DNA of 64,000 nt, from positions 62,001 through 126,000 of the forward strand of contig JBBPYC010000048.1 of assembly GCA_038200275.1 (NCBI GenBank), in the 5' to 3' direction. Source of the DNA: JBBPYC01 sp038200275. Its GTDB lineage: Bacteria > Pseudomonadota > Gammaproteobacteria > Burkholderiales > Burkholderiaceae_C. Shown here in pieces: positions 1 through 8,152 of the stretch. A model generated the notes under the pieces. That model had not been told where the DNA came from. It ran no database searches and saw nothing but the letters and a program-made list of their open reading frames with translations. Within the stretch, counting starts at the first letter, position 1. Each line of letters begins with the position of its first letter. A program made the translations under genes and the position numbers.

Positions 1-813
1 GGCTGGCGAAGCTGCGCCGCCGTGGCCCGGCATCACGGTGGCGATCGGCAACACCTGCAGTTGCTGCAACGCCTGCAGCCACCCCTCCAGGTCCGCGTCC
101 TGCACGTCGGGCACCCGGTGTTGGTCGGCCAAGCCACCCGCGAACAGTACGCCTGACATGTCGTCCAGTACCGCTACCGCGCCCGGCCCGCTTGAGTGGC
201 CAAAGTAGAGAACATCCACGGTTCGCCCGGCAACGCCGAGGGTGTATGAATGCTCGAACTCAATGTCCGGCTTGATCACTTTGCTTCCCTGCATCTCGCG
301 GTCGCCGAGCAGATGCTGCAAATTGGCCAGACACTGTTCGCAGCGCGAGCGCATCAAATCGGCTGCGCTGCGCTGCATCGCTACCGGGATTCCCTGCTGT
401 TGGAAAGCCGCGGCGCCGAATAAGAACTCCTGACGTGCGTGCGTGATGATCGCGAGGCGCACTGGCAGCGGCGTCACCCTACGAATTGCGTCCAGCAGTG
501 CGGCACCCTGTTGATAAGACGTGCCGGTATCGACCACGATAACGCCGTCTGGGCCGACGATGAAGCCCGCATTACCAATGCGGCCGCGGTTTGCCGGATC
601 CGGCTCGCCGACAGCGCCTTGCGCAAAGTAGACGCCAGGCGCGACTTCGACGACCGCCGCTGCTGATGGCACCTGCGCCGCCACGGGTGATGATGCTGGT
701 GTAGAGGCGGATTGCTGCGCCGCTGCGGCCGCATTGACCGTTGAATAACCCGTCAGTAGTACCGTCAGCACCGCCGCAAGCCGCACGGACTGCGGTCGCG
801 ACAGCCCGATCAT
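1..813 (-). CDS. MBL-fold protein of the quinoprotein (XoxF) operon, degenerate metal site; 3' end outside window
   Basis: The gene runs off the left edge: 271 codons are open from an ATG at 813 with no stop. The ATG overlaps the stop of the SoxYZ-like gene (ATGA). A hydrophobic stretch near residues 10-30 looks like a signal peptide, so the protein is probably periplasmic. The fold matches the metallo-beta-lactamase proteins found beside PQQ dehydrogenases (the 'quinoprotein relay' SoxH-related group), with a VVDTG strand and a PGHGG loop. The usual HxHxDH metal motif reads HARQEF (residues 125-130) and the later FAGD reads FAGG (225-228), so three ligands of the first motif and the bridging Asp are missing. 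It may be a non-catalytic partner of the intact MBL protein two genes upstream. Family assignment is fairly sure; function is inferred. Confidence 0.8.
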   Translation of the reverse strand, partial: MIGLSRPQSVRLAAVLTVLLTGYSTVNAAAAAQQSASTPASSPVAAQVPSAAAVVEVAPGVYFAQGAVGEPDPANRGRIGNAGFIVGPDGVIVVDTGTSYQQGAALLDAIRRVTPLPVRLAIITHARQEFLFGAAAFQQQGIPVAMQRSAADLMRSRCEQCLANLQHLLGDREMQGSKVIKPDIEFEHSYTLGVAGRTVDVLYFGHSSGPGAVAVLDDMSGVLFAGGLADQHRVPDVQDADLEGWLQALQQLQVLPIATVMPGHGGAASPA

Positions 814-1667
814 TGGGACGGGCTGCGGTACTTCAGTGACGTGGCGAAATGCAGGTCGTGCGAATCGACCACTTCCGCTCTCAACTCGCCGTCGCCGGGC
901 GGCTGGAAATAGAAGCGGAAGTTCGGGTTCTCACTGATCGAGAAATCGACGTCGGCCGACATCACGAGTTGCCCGTCGAAAGTCACGCGCACTTCCCGGA
1001 CAAAGTGCGAGGGGGTGTAGAGGCGAGTTGACTGATCCATCGCAAGGCCCGAATTGTTCGGATGGCTGATCATCAACTGGGCCAGCACCGGCTGGCCGTC
1101 CGTCGCGGGCGGCTCGACTCGGAACTTCATCTTGCCCAGGGTCGCAAGAGCAGCCTGTGCATCTTTCCCCGGCGGCGCGGAGCAGCCGCCGGCTGCCTTG
1201 ACGAAGCGGGTCGCCATGTAAAGGCGGCCATCATCGGTCTCTGCAATGGCCCGCACATGGGTGTACTCATCGACCCTGACGCGTGTCTCAAGATCAGCCC
1301 GACCGCTCAATCGGGTGAAGTGAAACTCAGCCGCGATCGGCGACGGGTTGTTGTCGATGATCAGGTAGACCTTGTCGATACGGCGCGGTCCACTTTGCAG
1401 CAAACGCGTCTTGATCGCGATCGGGACGATGGCCGCGTCATAGGCGCGGTCAGGCGCATCCAGCGTCAGGATGTCGTCGCTGGCAGCTGCGATCGGCCGG
1501 CCTTGAAACAGGCTGGCACGCACTTTCTGCCAGATCGGACTTGCTTCCGGATTTTCGCCACTCAGGATCTCCGCATGTGCCGTTGTCCCTAATGCTGTCG
1601 CTCCAGCCAGCAGAAACGTGCAAATCGTCGTTTTCAGTAGCGTCATCCGCTTGATCTTCGTGTTCAT
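810..1667 (-). CDS. Quinoprotein dehydrogenase-associated SoxYZ-like carrier protein
   Basis: A 285-residue secreted protein with a clear signal peptide ending near THAEA-type sequence at about residue 33. It resembles a fusion of SoxY-like and SoxZ-like domains of the kind found next to PQQ-dependent alcohol dehydrogenases. The N-terminal half (about 35-165) is SoxY-like and contains a GGCSAPPG segment near 160, comparable to the cysteine-bearing GGC end of SoxY. The C-terminal half (about 180-280) is a SoxZ-like immunoglobulin-type sandwich with an ISHPNNSG segment. SoxYZ carries sulfur intermediates on that cysteine; what the quinoprotein-linked version carries is not established. GGGAGG lies about 8 bases before the ATG. 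It sits between two MBL-fold genes, overlapping the downstream one by 4 bases, which supports a joint role. Confidence 0.85.
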   Translation of the reverse strand: MNTKIKRMTLLKTTICTFLLAGATALGTTAHAEILSGENPEASPIWQKVRASLFQGRPIAAASDDILTLDAPDRAYDAAIVPIAIKTRLLQSGPRRIDKVYLIIDNNPSPIAAEFHFTRLSGRADLETRVRVDEYTHVRAIAETDDGRLYMATRFVKAAGGCSAPPGKDAQAALATLGKMKFRVEPPATDGQPVLAQLMISHPNNSGLAMDQSTRLYTPSHFVREVRVTFDGQLVMSADVDFSISENPNFRFYFQPPGDGELRAEVVDSHDLHFATSLKYRSPSQ

Positions 1668-1713
1668 GTTCGGGTCCTCCCTGTGATGCTGTTCAAGGCG
1701 CGAACGGCGGCAT

Positions 1714-2793
1714 CTAATGCGACGTCGAATGGCTACGACTGGCAGCGGGCTGCATGGGCGTCGCAGTAGAAGCAGGTGGGCTGTCCTCCCATTCGAGTTC
1801 CGCTAACGCAGCAGTCACGTTGCGCTTATGAAAACGATCCGTCAAGAGCCAGTGGCTGCCGGCGGCCGGGGTAATCCGCTCACTCGCTTCGGTGATGGTC
1901 CAGCCGTCGGCAATTGCAGCGCGTGTGTCGCTCAGCAATCCTTGCAAGTAAGTTGCCTGCGCGTGCATCGCTTGTGGCCAGGCGTTGCTGACCGGACCGT
2001 GGCCCGGCACCACGGTGGCCACCTCGAGTCGAGCAAGGTCACGCGTCACGTCGACCCAGCCGCGCAAGCTGCCGTCCAACGCCGGCAGGTGTGAGATGAA
2101 GAGCAGATCCCCCGCGAACAGCGTGCGGGTGCGCTCGTCGAAGACCGTCAAGTCGTTGTCGGTGTGTGCGGTCGGCCATGCGCGCAGTTTGAGCATGCGC
2201 CCCCCCAAGTCCAGCTCGACTGGTTGCTGCTCGCTCACACTTACCGTCGGATAGACCAGCCCCAACGCATCGAGTTCGATATGAAAATCGCGTGAAAGCG
2301 CATTCAGGTAGTACGGTTGGCGCGCAGCCAAGGTGTGGGCGAACCCGGCCGAGGCGACGAATTCGACCGGCGTCGAGCCTGTGGGCTTCTTTGCGAAAGC
2401 GACGTTGCCGAGGATGTGGTCCGGATGCGCGTGGGTGTTGATCACGTAACAGATCGGCAGCGGCGTGGCCCGCTCGACCGCCGCAAGCAAGGCGTAGCCG
2501 ATGGCCGGAGTCCCGCCCGTATCAATCACTGCAACGCAGCGGTTACCGACCACGAAACCGAGGTTGGCCACGTCGCCGCCGTTGTCCGGGCCCCAGTCTT
2601 CCAGCTTGCCGCTGTGCACAAACACACCGGGATTTATTTCGGTCACCGCAAGCGCCTGCACTGGCCTGCTGGCCTCACCACCGATTGCAGCTGGCAGGCC
2701 GACCATGCTCCAGAGCACGACTGCTGCCATGCACCCCCAGCGCTTGACACCAGCGATCGGCGTCGCTATCGGCAGGCTGCTGGCTGCAGGCAT
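1714..2793 (-). CDS. Quinoprotein relay system-type zinc metallohydrolase (MBL fold)
   Basis: A 359-residue protein with an N-terminal hydrophobic signal or anchor at about 22-40 and a complete metallo-beta-lactamase metal site: THAHPDH (HxHxDH), a His in PTAHTDND, the Asp of FAGD and the His of VPGHG. It belongs to the SoxH-like hydrolases that occur beside PQQ dehydrogenases and a SoxYZ-like carrier; their substrate is not known to me. It begins 9 bases after the unknown secreted gene upstream and is followed by the SoxYZ-like gene after 46 bases, so it is almost certainly part of the xoxF operon. The second MBL gene of the operon lacks most of these ligands. Roles in PQQ enzyme protection, cofactor handling or thiol chemistry are all possible; none is shown by the sequence. 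Confidence 0.85.
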   Translation of the reverse strand: MPAASSLPIATPIAGVKRWGCMAAVVLWSMVGLPAAIGGEASRPVQALAVTEINPGVFVHSGKLEDWGPDNGGDVANLGFVVGNRCVAVIDTGGTPAIGYALLAAVERATPLPICYVINTHAHPDHILGNVAFAKKPTGSTPVEFVASAGFAHTLAARQPYYLNALSRDFHIELDALGLVYPTVSVSEQQPVELDLGGRMLKLRAWPTAHTDNDLTVFDERTRTLFAGDLLFISHLPALDGSLRGWVDVTRDLARLEVATVVPGHGPVSNAWPQAMHAQATYLQGLLSDTRAAIADGWTITEASERITPAAGSHWLLTDRFHKRNVTAALAELEWEDSPPASTATPMQPAASRSHSTSH

Positions 2794-2802
2794 CGCGGTT
2801 GA

Positions 2803-3171
2803 CTACTTCACTGGATCATCGGTGATGAAGCAGGCACGGAGGGCCGTTGCTTCGACCACGCGATAGCGCTTGAGTTGCGGCTGCAGGCTCGGCACGTCGC
2901 GGATTGAATTGCCGCGTTCGCCGCCGATCGACATGGCCTTGGCGATGGTCGTCATGGACACGTAGTCCTCATGCTTAAGTTCGGTGGCAATCGTATCAAG
3001 CGCGCATGAGCACTTGCTGGTCATCTCGAACACAGGACCGGGATGCGCACGCATGCAGTCCTGTACATACAGCACGCGGTCAAGTGTCGGAAAATCATTT
3101 GCCTGCGCCGCTGCACTGCTCATCGCAGTCAGCAGGCACAGCACGTAGGTCAAAACAGAATTGAGGCGCAT
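2803..3171 (-). CDS. Small secreted four-cysteine protein of the xoxF operon, unknown function
   Basis: I do not recognise a named family. The start is placed at the ATG at 3171 (122 residues) because it begins directly with a typical signal peptide (about 1-24, ending SSAAAQA). An alternative TTG at 3228 would overlap the upstream stop but adds a polar leader and has no ribosome binding site. The mature part is about 95 residues with four cysteines: one in YVQDCM, two in SKCSCALD and one near the end in RACF. This suggests one or two disulfides in a periplasmic protein. It lies between another unknown secreted gene and the intact MBL-fold gene, in the same direction and with short gaps, so a role in methanol dehydrogenase function or maturation is a guess from context. 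Confidence 0.7.
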   Translation of the reverse strand: MRLNSVLTYVLCLLTAMSSAAAQANDFPTLDRVLYVQDCMRAHPGPVFEMTSKCSCALDTIATELKHEDYVSMTTIAKAMSIGGERGNSIRDVPSLQPQLKRYRVVEATALRACFITDDPVK

Positions 3172-3224
3172 CGGGATGGAAGGTGGAAATGGTTCAGAGT
3201 GATCGAAGTAACAGCGTGACGCAT

Positions 3225-3920
3225 TCAAGGAGGGCCAGCACCATCGAGTGTCATTTGTTCTGTCAGTAGCGGTGCTGCATCAGGTGACGTATCCGCCATC
3301 GATGTCTGGATCGAATAGACGCCGCCGGGCACATCAGACGACAGTCGAAAGATGTACCGCTTGTTCGCGAACCGCTCGAACCGGTTGCGCAGGGGGTCAT
3401 CCTGATACGGCGTGATGGTGATCTCGCGCACATTCACCAGGTCGCCAAGATAAGGCAGTTCGATCGAGCGAATTGCAGCGGATTGGTACACAGACATTCG
3501 GATGCGAGTACGGAAATAGTTCGGCTGACCCTTGGTGAGGCGCTGCATTTCCTGGATGTCGCGCTCCAGAAAGTACAGGATGACCGGGTTGCCACGCAGG
3601 CCCTCGATGTCGGGTTGTGGCGCTTTTCGAGCGCCGTCCAGGAACCGTGACGTCGCGCGGCAGCACGTGCCGTCGTCTTGCGCGGTCAACGTTACGTCAA
3701 CGCTGTCGTCAAATGATGACTCCAGGCTGCCGCGTTTCTTGAAGTCGTAGTGCAAGGTGACGGGCGGCTTGATTGCTGCAAGGTGATCCTCCATGAAAAG
3801 CGCCTGCTCGGCCACGGAGAAATCATTCGCAGCTTGACCTGACAAACATACGGACAGCAAGAAGCCACCCAGCAGGCACGCTCGCCGGCCGATCTGACCA
3901 CACCGCAAAAATTTGCTCAT
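3225..3920 (-). CDS. Secreted protein of the xoxF operon, unknown function
   Basis: A 231-residue protein whose ATG overlaps the stop of the upstream serine protease gene (ATGA), showing translational coupling. Residues about 10-31 form a signal peptide ending near SGQAAND. The mature part looks like a soluble mostly-beta protein, with a DGTCC pair of neighbouring cysteines at about residue 85. No catalytic motif or named domain is recognised. Its place inside the xoxF operon, between the protease and a four-cysteine secreted protein, suggests a periplasmic accessory role in methanol oxidation. That is inference only. Confidence 0.7.
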   Translation of the reverse strand: MSKFLRCGQIGRRACLLGGFLLSVCLSGQAANDFSVAEQALFMEDHLAAIKPPVTLHYDFKKRGSLESSFDDSVDVTLTAQDDGTCCRATSRFLDGARKAPQPDIEGLRGNPVILYFLERDIQEMQRLTKGQPNYFRTRIRMSVYQSAAIRSIELPYLGDLVNVREITITPYQDDPLRNRFERFANKRYIFRLSSDVPGGVYSIQTSMADTSPDAAPLLTEQMTLDGAGPP

Positions 3921-4939
3921 CTAGCAGTCCCGCCATTGGTGCTTACCGCACAGGTCTGTGTATCGAGGTTGATGCGCGTCGGTGCAGCGTCTGTGCTTGC
4001 CAAGTGGTCAAGCAGAGTCCGTGCTTCGATCCCGTCAGGCTGGATCGCGAGGGAACACGCGAGCGCCTGTCGTGCTGGCGGTAGGCGGTCCATTTGCGAA
4101 AGGGCCAGCCCAAGGAGATACCAGGGCTCTGGATCACGTATGTCGTCATGCGTCCATTGCTCCGCCAGTTCCTGCAGCTCGGGCCAGCGCTTATCCCGCT
4201 CCATCGACCCTGCGCGCAGGAAGCGCGGTTGATTGGCAGCCGGCCGCTGCCAGTAAGGCAGCTGCCCGGACCGATCTGGTGCCACCGCAACAAATTGGTC
4301 GTCCGCAGCGTCGCTCAAGCCGATGAGCCATGCCGCAGGGGCCGCGAAGTAATGCCGTTCTCCGCCTCGCAGTCTGAAGGTCAGGATGCCCACCAACGCC
4401 TGTGAGGCATCGAACAGACCGCCGCCGCTGGCGCCGGAGTTGAACCAATTGCTGCTCTGGATTACCTGGCCGCCATCGAGTCGATGCAGCGCGATCACTG
4501 CTCCGCTGCTGTACTGGATGTTGAGCCCGCCGGTATAGCCCAGCGCCTCGACGGGCTGGCCCAGCACGAGCTGGCCTGGATTTGAAATCCGAGCAACGGG
4601 TGCTTCGAGTCGCGGTACACGCAAAACGCACAGGTCATGCTCCGAATCGCGCAGTTGCGCAACTACCGGGCGACGGTCGCCACCACGCAGGATGTAGACG
4701 CGCTCAGCGTCGCGCGTGACATGGCAGTTAGTAACAACGCGGTCCGCAGCGATCACCACACCGGAACCTAGCGAGTAGCCGCCCTGTGCGCGCTCGGCTT
4801 CGATCTTGACGACGCTGGCGCCAAGCGCAATCAGCTGCGATCTCTCGATCTCTGCCTTGGCAGAAATCGGCCAGCTGATCAACCATGGGAGCAGCGCAAA
4901 GACCAGGAACCTCCAAAGGGTGGACGCACAAGAGCTCAT
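3917..4939 (-). CDS. Trypsin-like (S1C/DegP-type) periplasmic serine protease with C-terminal TPR-like region
   Basis: A 340-residue protein with an N-terminal hydrophobic signal (about 8-28) and a full chymotrypsin-fold triad: His73 in TNCHV, Asp102 in EHDLCVL and Ser171 in GASGGG. The protease domain spans about 35-220. There is no PDZ domain as in DegP/DegS. Instead residues about 240-325 have helical spacing like tetratricopeptide repeats (EPWYLLGLALSQMDRLPPAR followed by a second similar block), probably for protein binding. It starts 3 bases after xoxJ stops and overlaps the next gene by 4 bases. A protease in an xoxF operon could process or quality-check periplasmic quinoprotein parts; that is inferred from position only. 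Confidence 0.8.
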   Translation of the reverse strand: MSSCASTLWRFLVFALLPWLISWPISAKAEIERSQLIALGASVVKIEAERAQGGYSLGSGVVIAADRVVTNCHVTRDAERVYILRGGDRRPVVAQLRDSEHDLCVLRVPRLEAPVARISNPGQLVLGQPVEALGYTGGLNIQYSSGAVIALHRLDGGQVIQSSNWFNSGASGGGLFDASQALVGILTFRLRGGERHYFAAPAAWLIGLSDAADDQFVAVAPDRSGQLPYWQRPAANQPRFLRAGSMERDKRWPELQELAEQWTHDDIRDPEPWYLLGLALSQMDRLPPARQALACSLAIQPDGIEARTLLDHLASTDAAPTRINLDTQTCAVSTNGGTAR

Positions 4940-4942
4940 TTA

Positions 4943-5815
4943 CTACGGCTTGGGTGCTTCAAATGAGGCATCGACGATAGGCACGCCAAACTCTTTAAGA
5001 ATCGCGTCGATCTCATCGTGCTTGGTCTCAATCAGCTGATTGACCTGCTGCAACCATGGGCGCTCTCCGTAACGCACGCCCATCGCGATCGAATAATCAA
5101 ATTGAACCCCCGTCTCCGACTTCAATGGAACGACCGCCAGCGCTACGTTCTTTACGCGCTGCGCAAAATAACCTGCGATTGGGCCCCAGACGATTGCCAC
5201 ATCAAGCTTGCCCTCGGCGAGATCTTTTTCAATGATCTCACCCGGATATTGCGCTGGGTCCGCATTCATGGTCCGGTAGGGCACCCCCTGGTCGACCAGC
5301 TTATGCTTCACGAGCCAGTCGGAGGCAGGCGATCGGTCGTAAATGCCGATGCGCAATGCCTTGAGCTTGGCCGGATCGAGCTGCAGAAAATCAGCACCCG
5401 AAGCGACACTGTCCATCCCGCGGCCCTTCGGAAACACCAACGCATAGGTCGAGTGATAGTAAGGTTTGCTGACCGCCACTTGATCGAAACCCTCAGGCAC
5501 GCCCATGACGATGTCGCACGGGTAATCCTGCCCAGGGAGCTTGAATTTCAACGTGTTGCGAATGAATGCGAGCCGTTGCGGAAATGAATAGTAGGTGACC
5601 GGCAGGCCAAGAGCGGCGCCAAACAAGGCAGCTATCCGGTTTTCGATGCCTTCTGCAGCCAAGTTCGAGAAAGGAAGATTGTTCGGATCCTGGCAGACGC
5701 GCAGCTCAGTGCGCTGCTCAGGTTTGTCCTGCGCCAAAGCTGGGCCAGTGAGCATTGTCGTGAGCAAGCCGACTACGCAGACGCTGCCCAACGCCAAGTT
5801 GAAACTCTTCTTCAT
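4943..5815 (-). CDS. xoxJ: XoxJ/MxaJ-type periplasmic binding protein for the PQQ methanol dehydrogenase
   Basis: A 290-residue protein with a signal peptide (about 1-28, ending PALAQ). The body is a family 3 solute-binding fold: RVCQDPNNLPFSN near the mature N terminus, PCDIVMGVPEGFD near 100 and KPYYHSTYALVF near 117. This pattern marks the quinoprotein dehydrogenase-associated substrate-binding-like proteins, MxaJ in calcium and XoxJ in lanthanide methanol dehydrogenase systems. XoxJ is thought to help activate or mature XoxF rather than import a solute; no ABC permease lies nearby. It is the first gene after xoxF, separated by 195 bases that hold a terminator-like hairpin, so it may be made at a lower level than XoxF. 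No strong ribosome binding site is visible before the ATG. Confidence 0.9.
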   Translation of the reverse strand: MKKSFNLALGSVCVVGLLTTMLTGPALAQDKPEQRTELRVCQDPNNLPFSNLAAEGIENRIAALFGAALGLPVTYYSFPQRLAFIRNTLKFKLPGQDYPCDIVMGVPEGFDQVAVSKPYYHSTYALVFPKGRGMDSVASGADFLQLDPAKLKALRIGIYDRSPASDWLVKHKLVDQGVPYRTMNADPAQYPGEIIEKDLAEGKLDVAIVWGPIAGYFAQRVKNVALAVVPLKSETGVQFDYSIAMGVRYGERPWLQQVNQLIETKHDEIDAILKEFGVPIVDASFEAPKP

Positions 5816-5888
5816 GCTTTAAATATTTTCAGATGCCGCAAAGGACCAATTGGGTCAGGTTCAGGATGCGGAACCGGTAACGAAATAA

Positions 5889-5920
5889 GGGAGACGGCAC
5901 CGACCCGGCTGCCGTCTCCC
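5889..5920 (-). terminator. Hairpin between xoxF and xoxJ (terminator or attenuator)
   Basis: A perfect 11-base-pair inverted repeat (5889-5899 and 5910-5920) with a 10-base loop lies 90 bases after the xoxF stop. Read on the minus strand it is followed by a short T-rich run (TTATTTCG). It would end part of the transcription after xoxF, or protect the xoxF mRNA 3' end, giving far more XoxF than accessory proteins. Confidence 0.65.
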
Positions 5921-6010
5921 AGACTGCGCCCTGTGGATGCGCGGATCTCAATCAGCGCAAACACTGGCTGCGGCCAACCGGCCGTCACGCTCGGGTATCG
6001 CGTCCCGTCT

Positions 6011-7834
6011 TCAATTTCCCGGCAACGCGAACACCGTCAGCGAACCGCCCAGTTCGGTGTACTGAGCCAACTCCTTGTAGCCCCCCACCGCGCCCAGGCC
6101 GTCCTGGTCTTTTTCAAGGCCCGCCGCCATCCCGATGCCGGCCCAGCCGCCGATGCCTGAGAACACGCCCATGAACTGCTTACCCTTGTGTTCATAGGTG
6201 AACACGTTGCCGATGATGCCGGAGGGCGTCTTGAAGGTGAACAGCTCCTTGTTGATGTCCTTGTTGTCCACGCATTTCATGTAGCCCTCAAGCGTGCCGT
6301 AGCACGACAAGCCACCGGCCGTGTTCAGCACGCCGCTCCAGACCGAGAACTTCTCGGGGTGCGTCTGCTCGATCTTGCCGGTGCCAGCGTTCCACGCGAT
6401 GAAGTTGCCCATGCCGCCGTGACTGCCCACGGCCGGATACATCGACAACGTGGCACCGACATACGGCTGGCCAGCGGTGTATTCGACCTTGAACGGCTCG
6501 TAGTCCATGCAGACGTGATTCGTCGGCACGTAGAACAGCTTGGTCTGCGGGTCGAACGAGGCCGGCTGCTGGTCTTTCGTTCCGAGTGCGGCCGGGCAGA
6601 TCCCCTTGGTGTTGACGTCCGGCCCTTGCACCGCAGTCGAATACTTGTCAACCACCTGCGGACGACCGGACTTCATGTCCACGTTCGTTGCCCAGTTTAC
6701 TGTCGGGTCGTACTTCTCGGCGACCAGCAACTCACCCGTGATGCGGTCCATCGTGTAGCCGAAACCGTTGCGGTCGAAGTGGACCAGCGCCTTGGTCGGC
6801 TTGCCCTTCACGTCGATGTCGGCCAGGATCATCTCGTTCACGCCGTCATAGTCCCACTGGTCAAACGGCGTCATCTGATAGACCCACTTGGCCATGCCGG
6901 TGTCCACGTCCCGCGCGAAGATCGTCATCGACCACTTGTTGTCGCCGGGCCGTTGCGCGGGGTTCCAGGTCGACGGGTTGCCGGTGCCGTAGTACATCAG
7001 GTTGGCGGCCTTGTCATAGCTGAACCAGCCCCAGGTCGTTCCGCCGCCGATCTTCCACTGGTCTCCTTTCCAAGTCTTGAGCGACGAGTCCTTGCCAACC
7101 GGCGCCATCTTGCCGTCGGTCCAGGTCATCGTCTTCTCCGGGTCCATCAGCATTTCAGCGTCGGGGCCTACGCTGTAGCCTTTCCAGGCCTGCTTGCCGT
7201 CCTTGATGTTGTAGGCGACGATGAAGCCACGCACGCCCCACTCGCCGCCGCTGATGCCGGTAATCACCTTGTCCTTGAAGATGTGCGGCGCGTTGGTGTT
7301 GACTGCGCCGCTCTTCGGATCGCCGTTCTTCACGGTCCAGACGACTTTGCCGGTCTTCGCGTCGAGCGCAACTAGTGTGCTGTCGGCCTGCTGCATGAAG
7401 ACCTTGCCTTCGGCATAGGCAACGCCGCGGTTTACGGTATCGCAGCACATCTGCGGGATCACCGCCGGGTCCTGCTTGGGCTCGTATTTCCAGACGATCT
7501 TCTTAGTATCCAGATCGATCGCGAACACCTTGTTCGGGAACGGGGAGACCAAGTACATCATGCCGTCGATCACGAGCGGAGAGCCTTCATGGCCGCGCAG
7601 CACGCCAGTGGAAAACGTCCAAGCCACCTGCAGCTTGCCGACGTTGTCCTTGTTGATCTGATTAAGCTGGCTATAGCGCTGGTTGGACATGCCACCGGCC
7701 TGCATCGCCCAATTCTTCGGGTTCGCGATGTTCTTCTCAACATCGTCATTGGCCGCAGCCAAGCCGGGTGCCGCGAGCAATGCCACGCCGAGGAGGCGCC
7801 ATGAGCGGTTATCAAAACGTCCTGTCATTCGCAT
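6011..7834 (-). CDS. xoxF: Lanthanide-dependent PQQ methanol dehydrogenase XoxF (XoxF5-like)
   Basis: Periplasmic alcohol dehydrogenase oxidising methanol to formaldehyde or formate with PQQ. The ATG at 7834 is chosen because AAGGGGA lies 7 bases upstream and a signal peptide follows directly (about 1-27, ending GLAAA); 607 residues is normal. An in-frame upstream start at 7933 would add 33 unlikely residues. Seen: the vicinal disulfide Cys130-Cys131 that stacks on PQQ; metal ligands Glu198 (GGEWG) and Asn286 (GTGNP); catalytic Asp328; and the extra Asp330 in WDYDG that distinguishes lanthanide XoxF from calcium MxaF, where this residue is Ala. Eight-bladed propeller tryptophan motifs recur throughout. 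It heads a minus-strand operon with xoxJ and is divergent from mxaRSACKL. No cytochrome (xoxG) gene is in the window. Confidence 0.97.
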   Translation of the reverse strand: MRMTGRFDNRSWRLLGVALLAAPGLAAANDDVEKNIANPKNWAMQAGGMSNQRYSQLNQINKDNVGKLQVAWTFSTGVLRGHEGSPLVIDGMMYLVSPFPNKVFAIDLDTKKIVWKYEPKQDPAVIPQMCCDTVNRGVAYAEGKVFMQQADSTLVALDAKTGKVVWTVKNGDPKSGAVNTNAPHIFKDKVITGISGGEWGVRGFIVAYNIKDGKQAWKGYSVGPDAEMLMDPEKTMTWTDGKMAPVGKDSSLKTWKGDQWKIGGGTTWGWFSYDKAANLMYYGTGNPSTWNPAQRPGDNKWSMTIFARDVDTGMAKWVYQMTPFDQWDYDGVNEMILADIDVKGKPTKALVHFDRNGFGYTMDRITGELLVAEKYDPTVNWATNVDMKSGRPQVVDKYSTAVQGPDVNTKGICPAALGTKDQQPASFDPQTKLFYVPTNHVCMDYEPFKVEYTAGQPYVGATLSMYPAVGSHGGMGNFIAWNAGTGKIEQTHPEKFSVWSGVLNTAGGLSCYGTLEGYMKCVDNKDINKELFTFKTPSGIIGNVFTYEHKGKQFMGVFSGIGGWAGIGMAAGLEKDQDGLGAVGGYKELAQYTELGGSLTVFALPGN

Positions 7835-8152
7835 CAAAAATCCCCTTGCTTTGGAAAAATCAAACACCTCAGGCAAAGCCGAATCGCAGCAGCCAAAGCC
7901 GCTCATGAATCCGTAGCGACGCAGCCCAGTCAAACCCGCTTGCCGCCCGATCTTTGCATGTCACTTTTTATGCGTGTTCAGGCAATTGATGCTTAGGAAA
8001 AACCCTTGCTCTTGGTTGAGTCCACCGCTATTTTTTTCAACCGGTGTCGAACCACATCGACCCTGCTCTCACTACGAGTTTTGTCTGCAACCTTCAACAC
8101 GTCCAACGCGTACCGTCTGGCGCATACTGCGGCCGATTCTGGAGGATCTTGA
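7835..8152. promoter_or_regulatory. Divergent regulatory region between xoxF and mxaR
   Basis: The 318 bases between the two diverging starts must hold the promoters for the xoxF operon (minus) and the mxaRSACKL operon (plus). It is visibly richer in A/T runs than its surroundings (for example the T7 run near 8031-8038). No gene fits; an in-frame leader of xoxF covers part of it but lacks a ribosome binding site. GGAGGA lies about 8 bases before the mxaR ATG. I cannot point to a specific activator site with confidence. Confidence 0.55.

Noticed and set aside
6188..7375. Long plus-strand open frame opposite xoxF
   Set aside because: Its His/Arg/Val-rich translation is the mirror of a highly conserved minus-strand enzyme; it has no motif or start signal.
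7835..7933. Upstream start of xoxF at 7933, giving a 640-residue protein
   Set aside because: The extra 33 residues are not signal-peptide-like, whereas the ATG at 7834 has AAGGGGA upstream and leads directly into a signal peptide.
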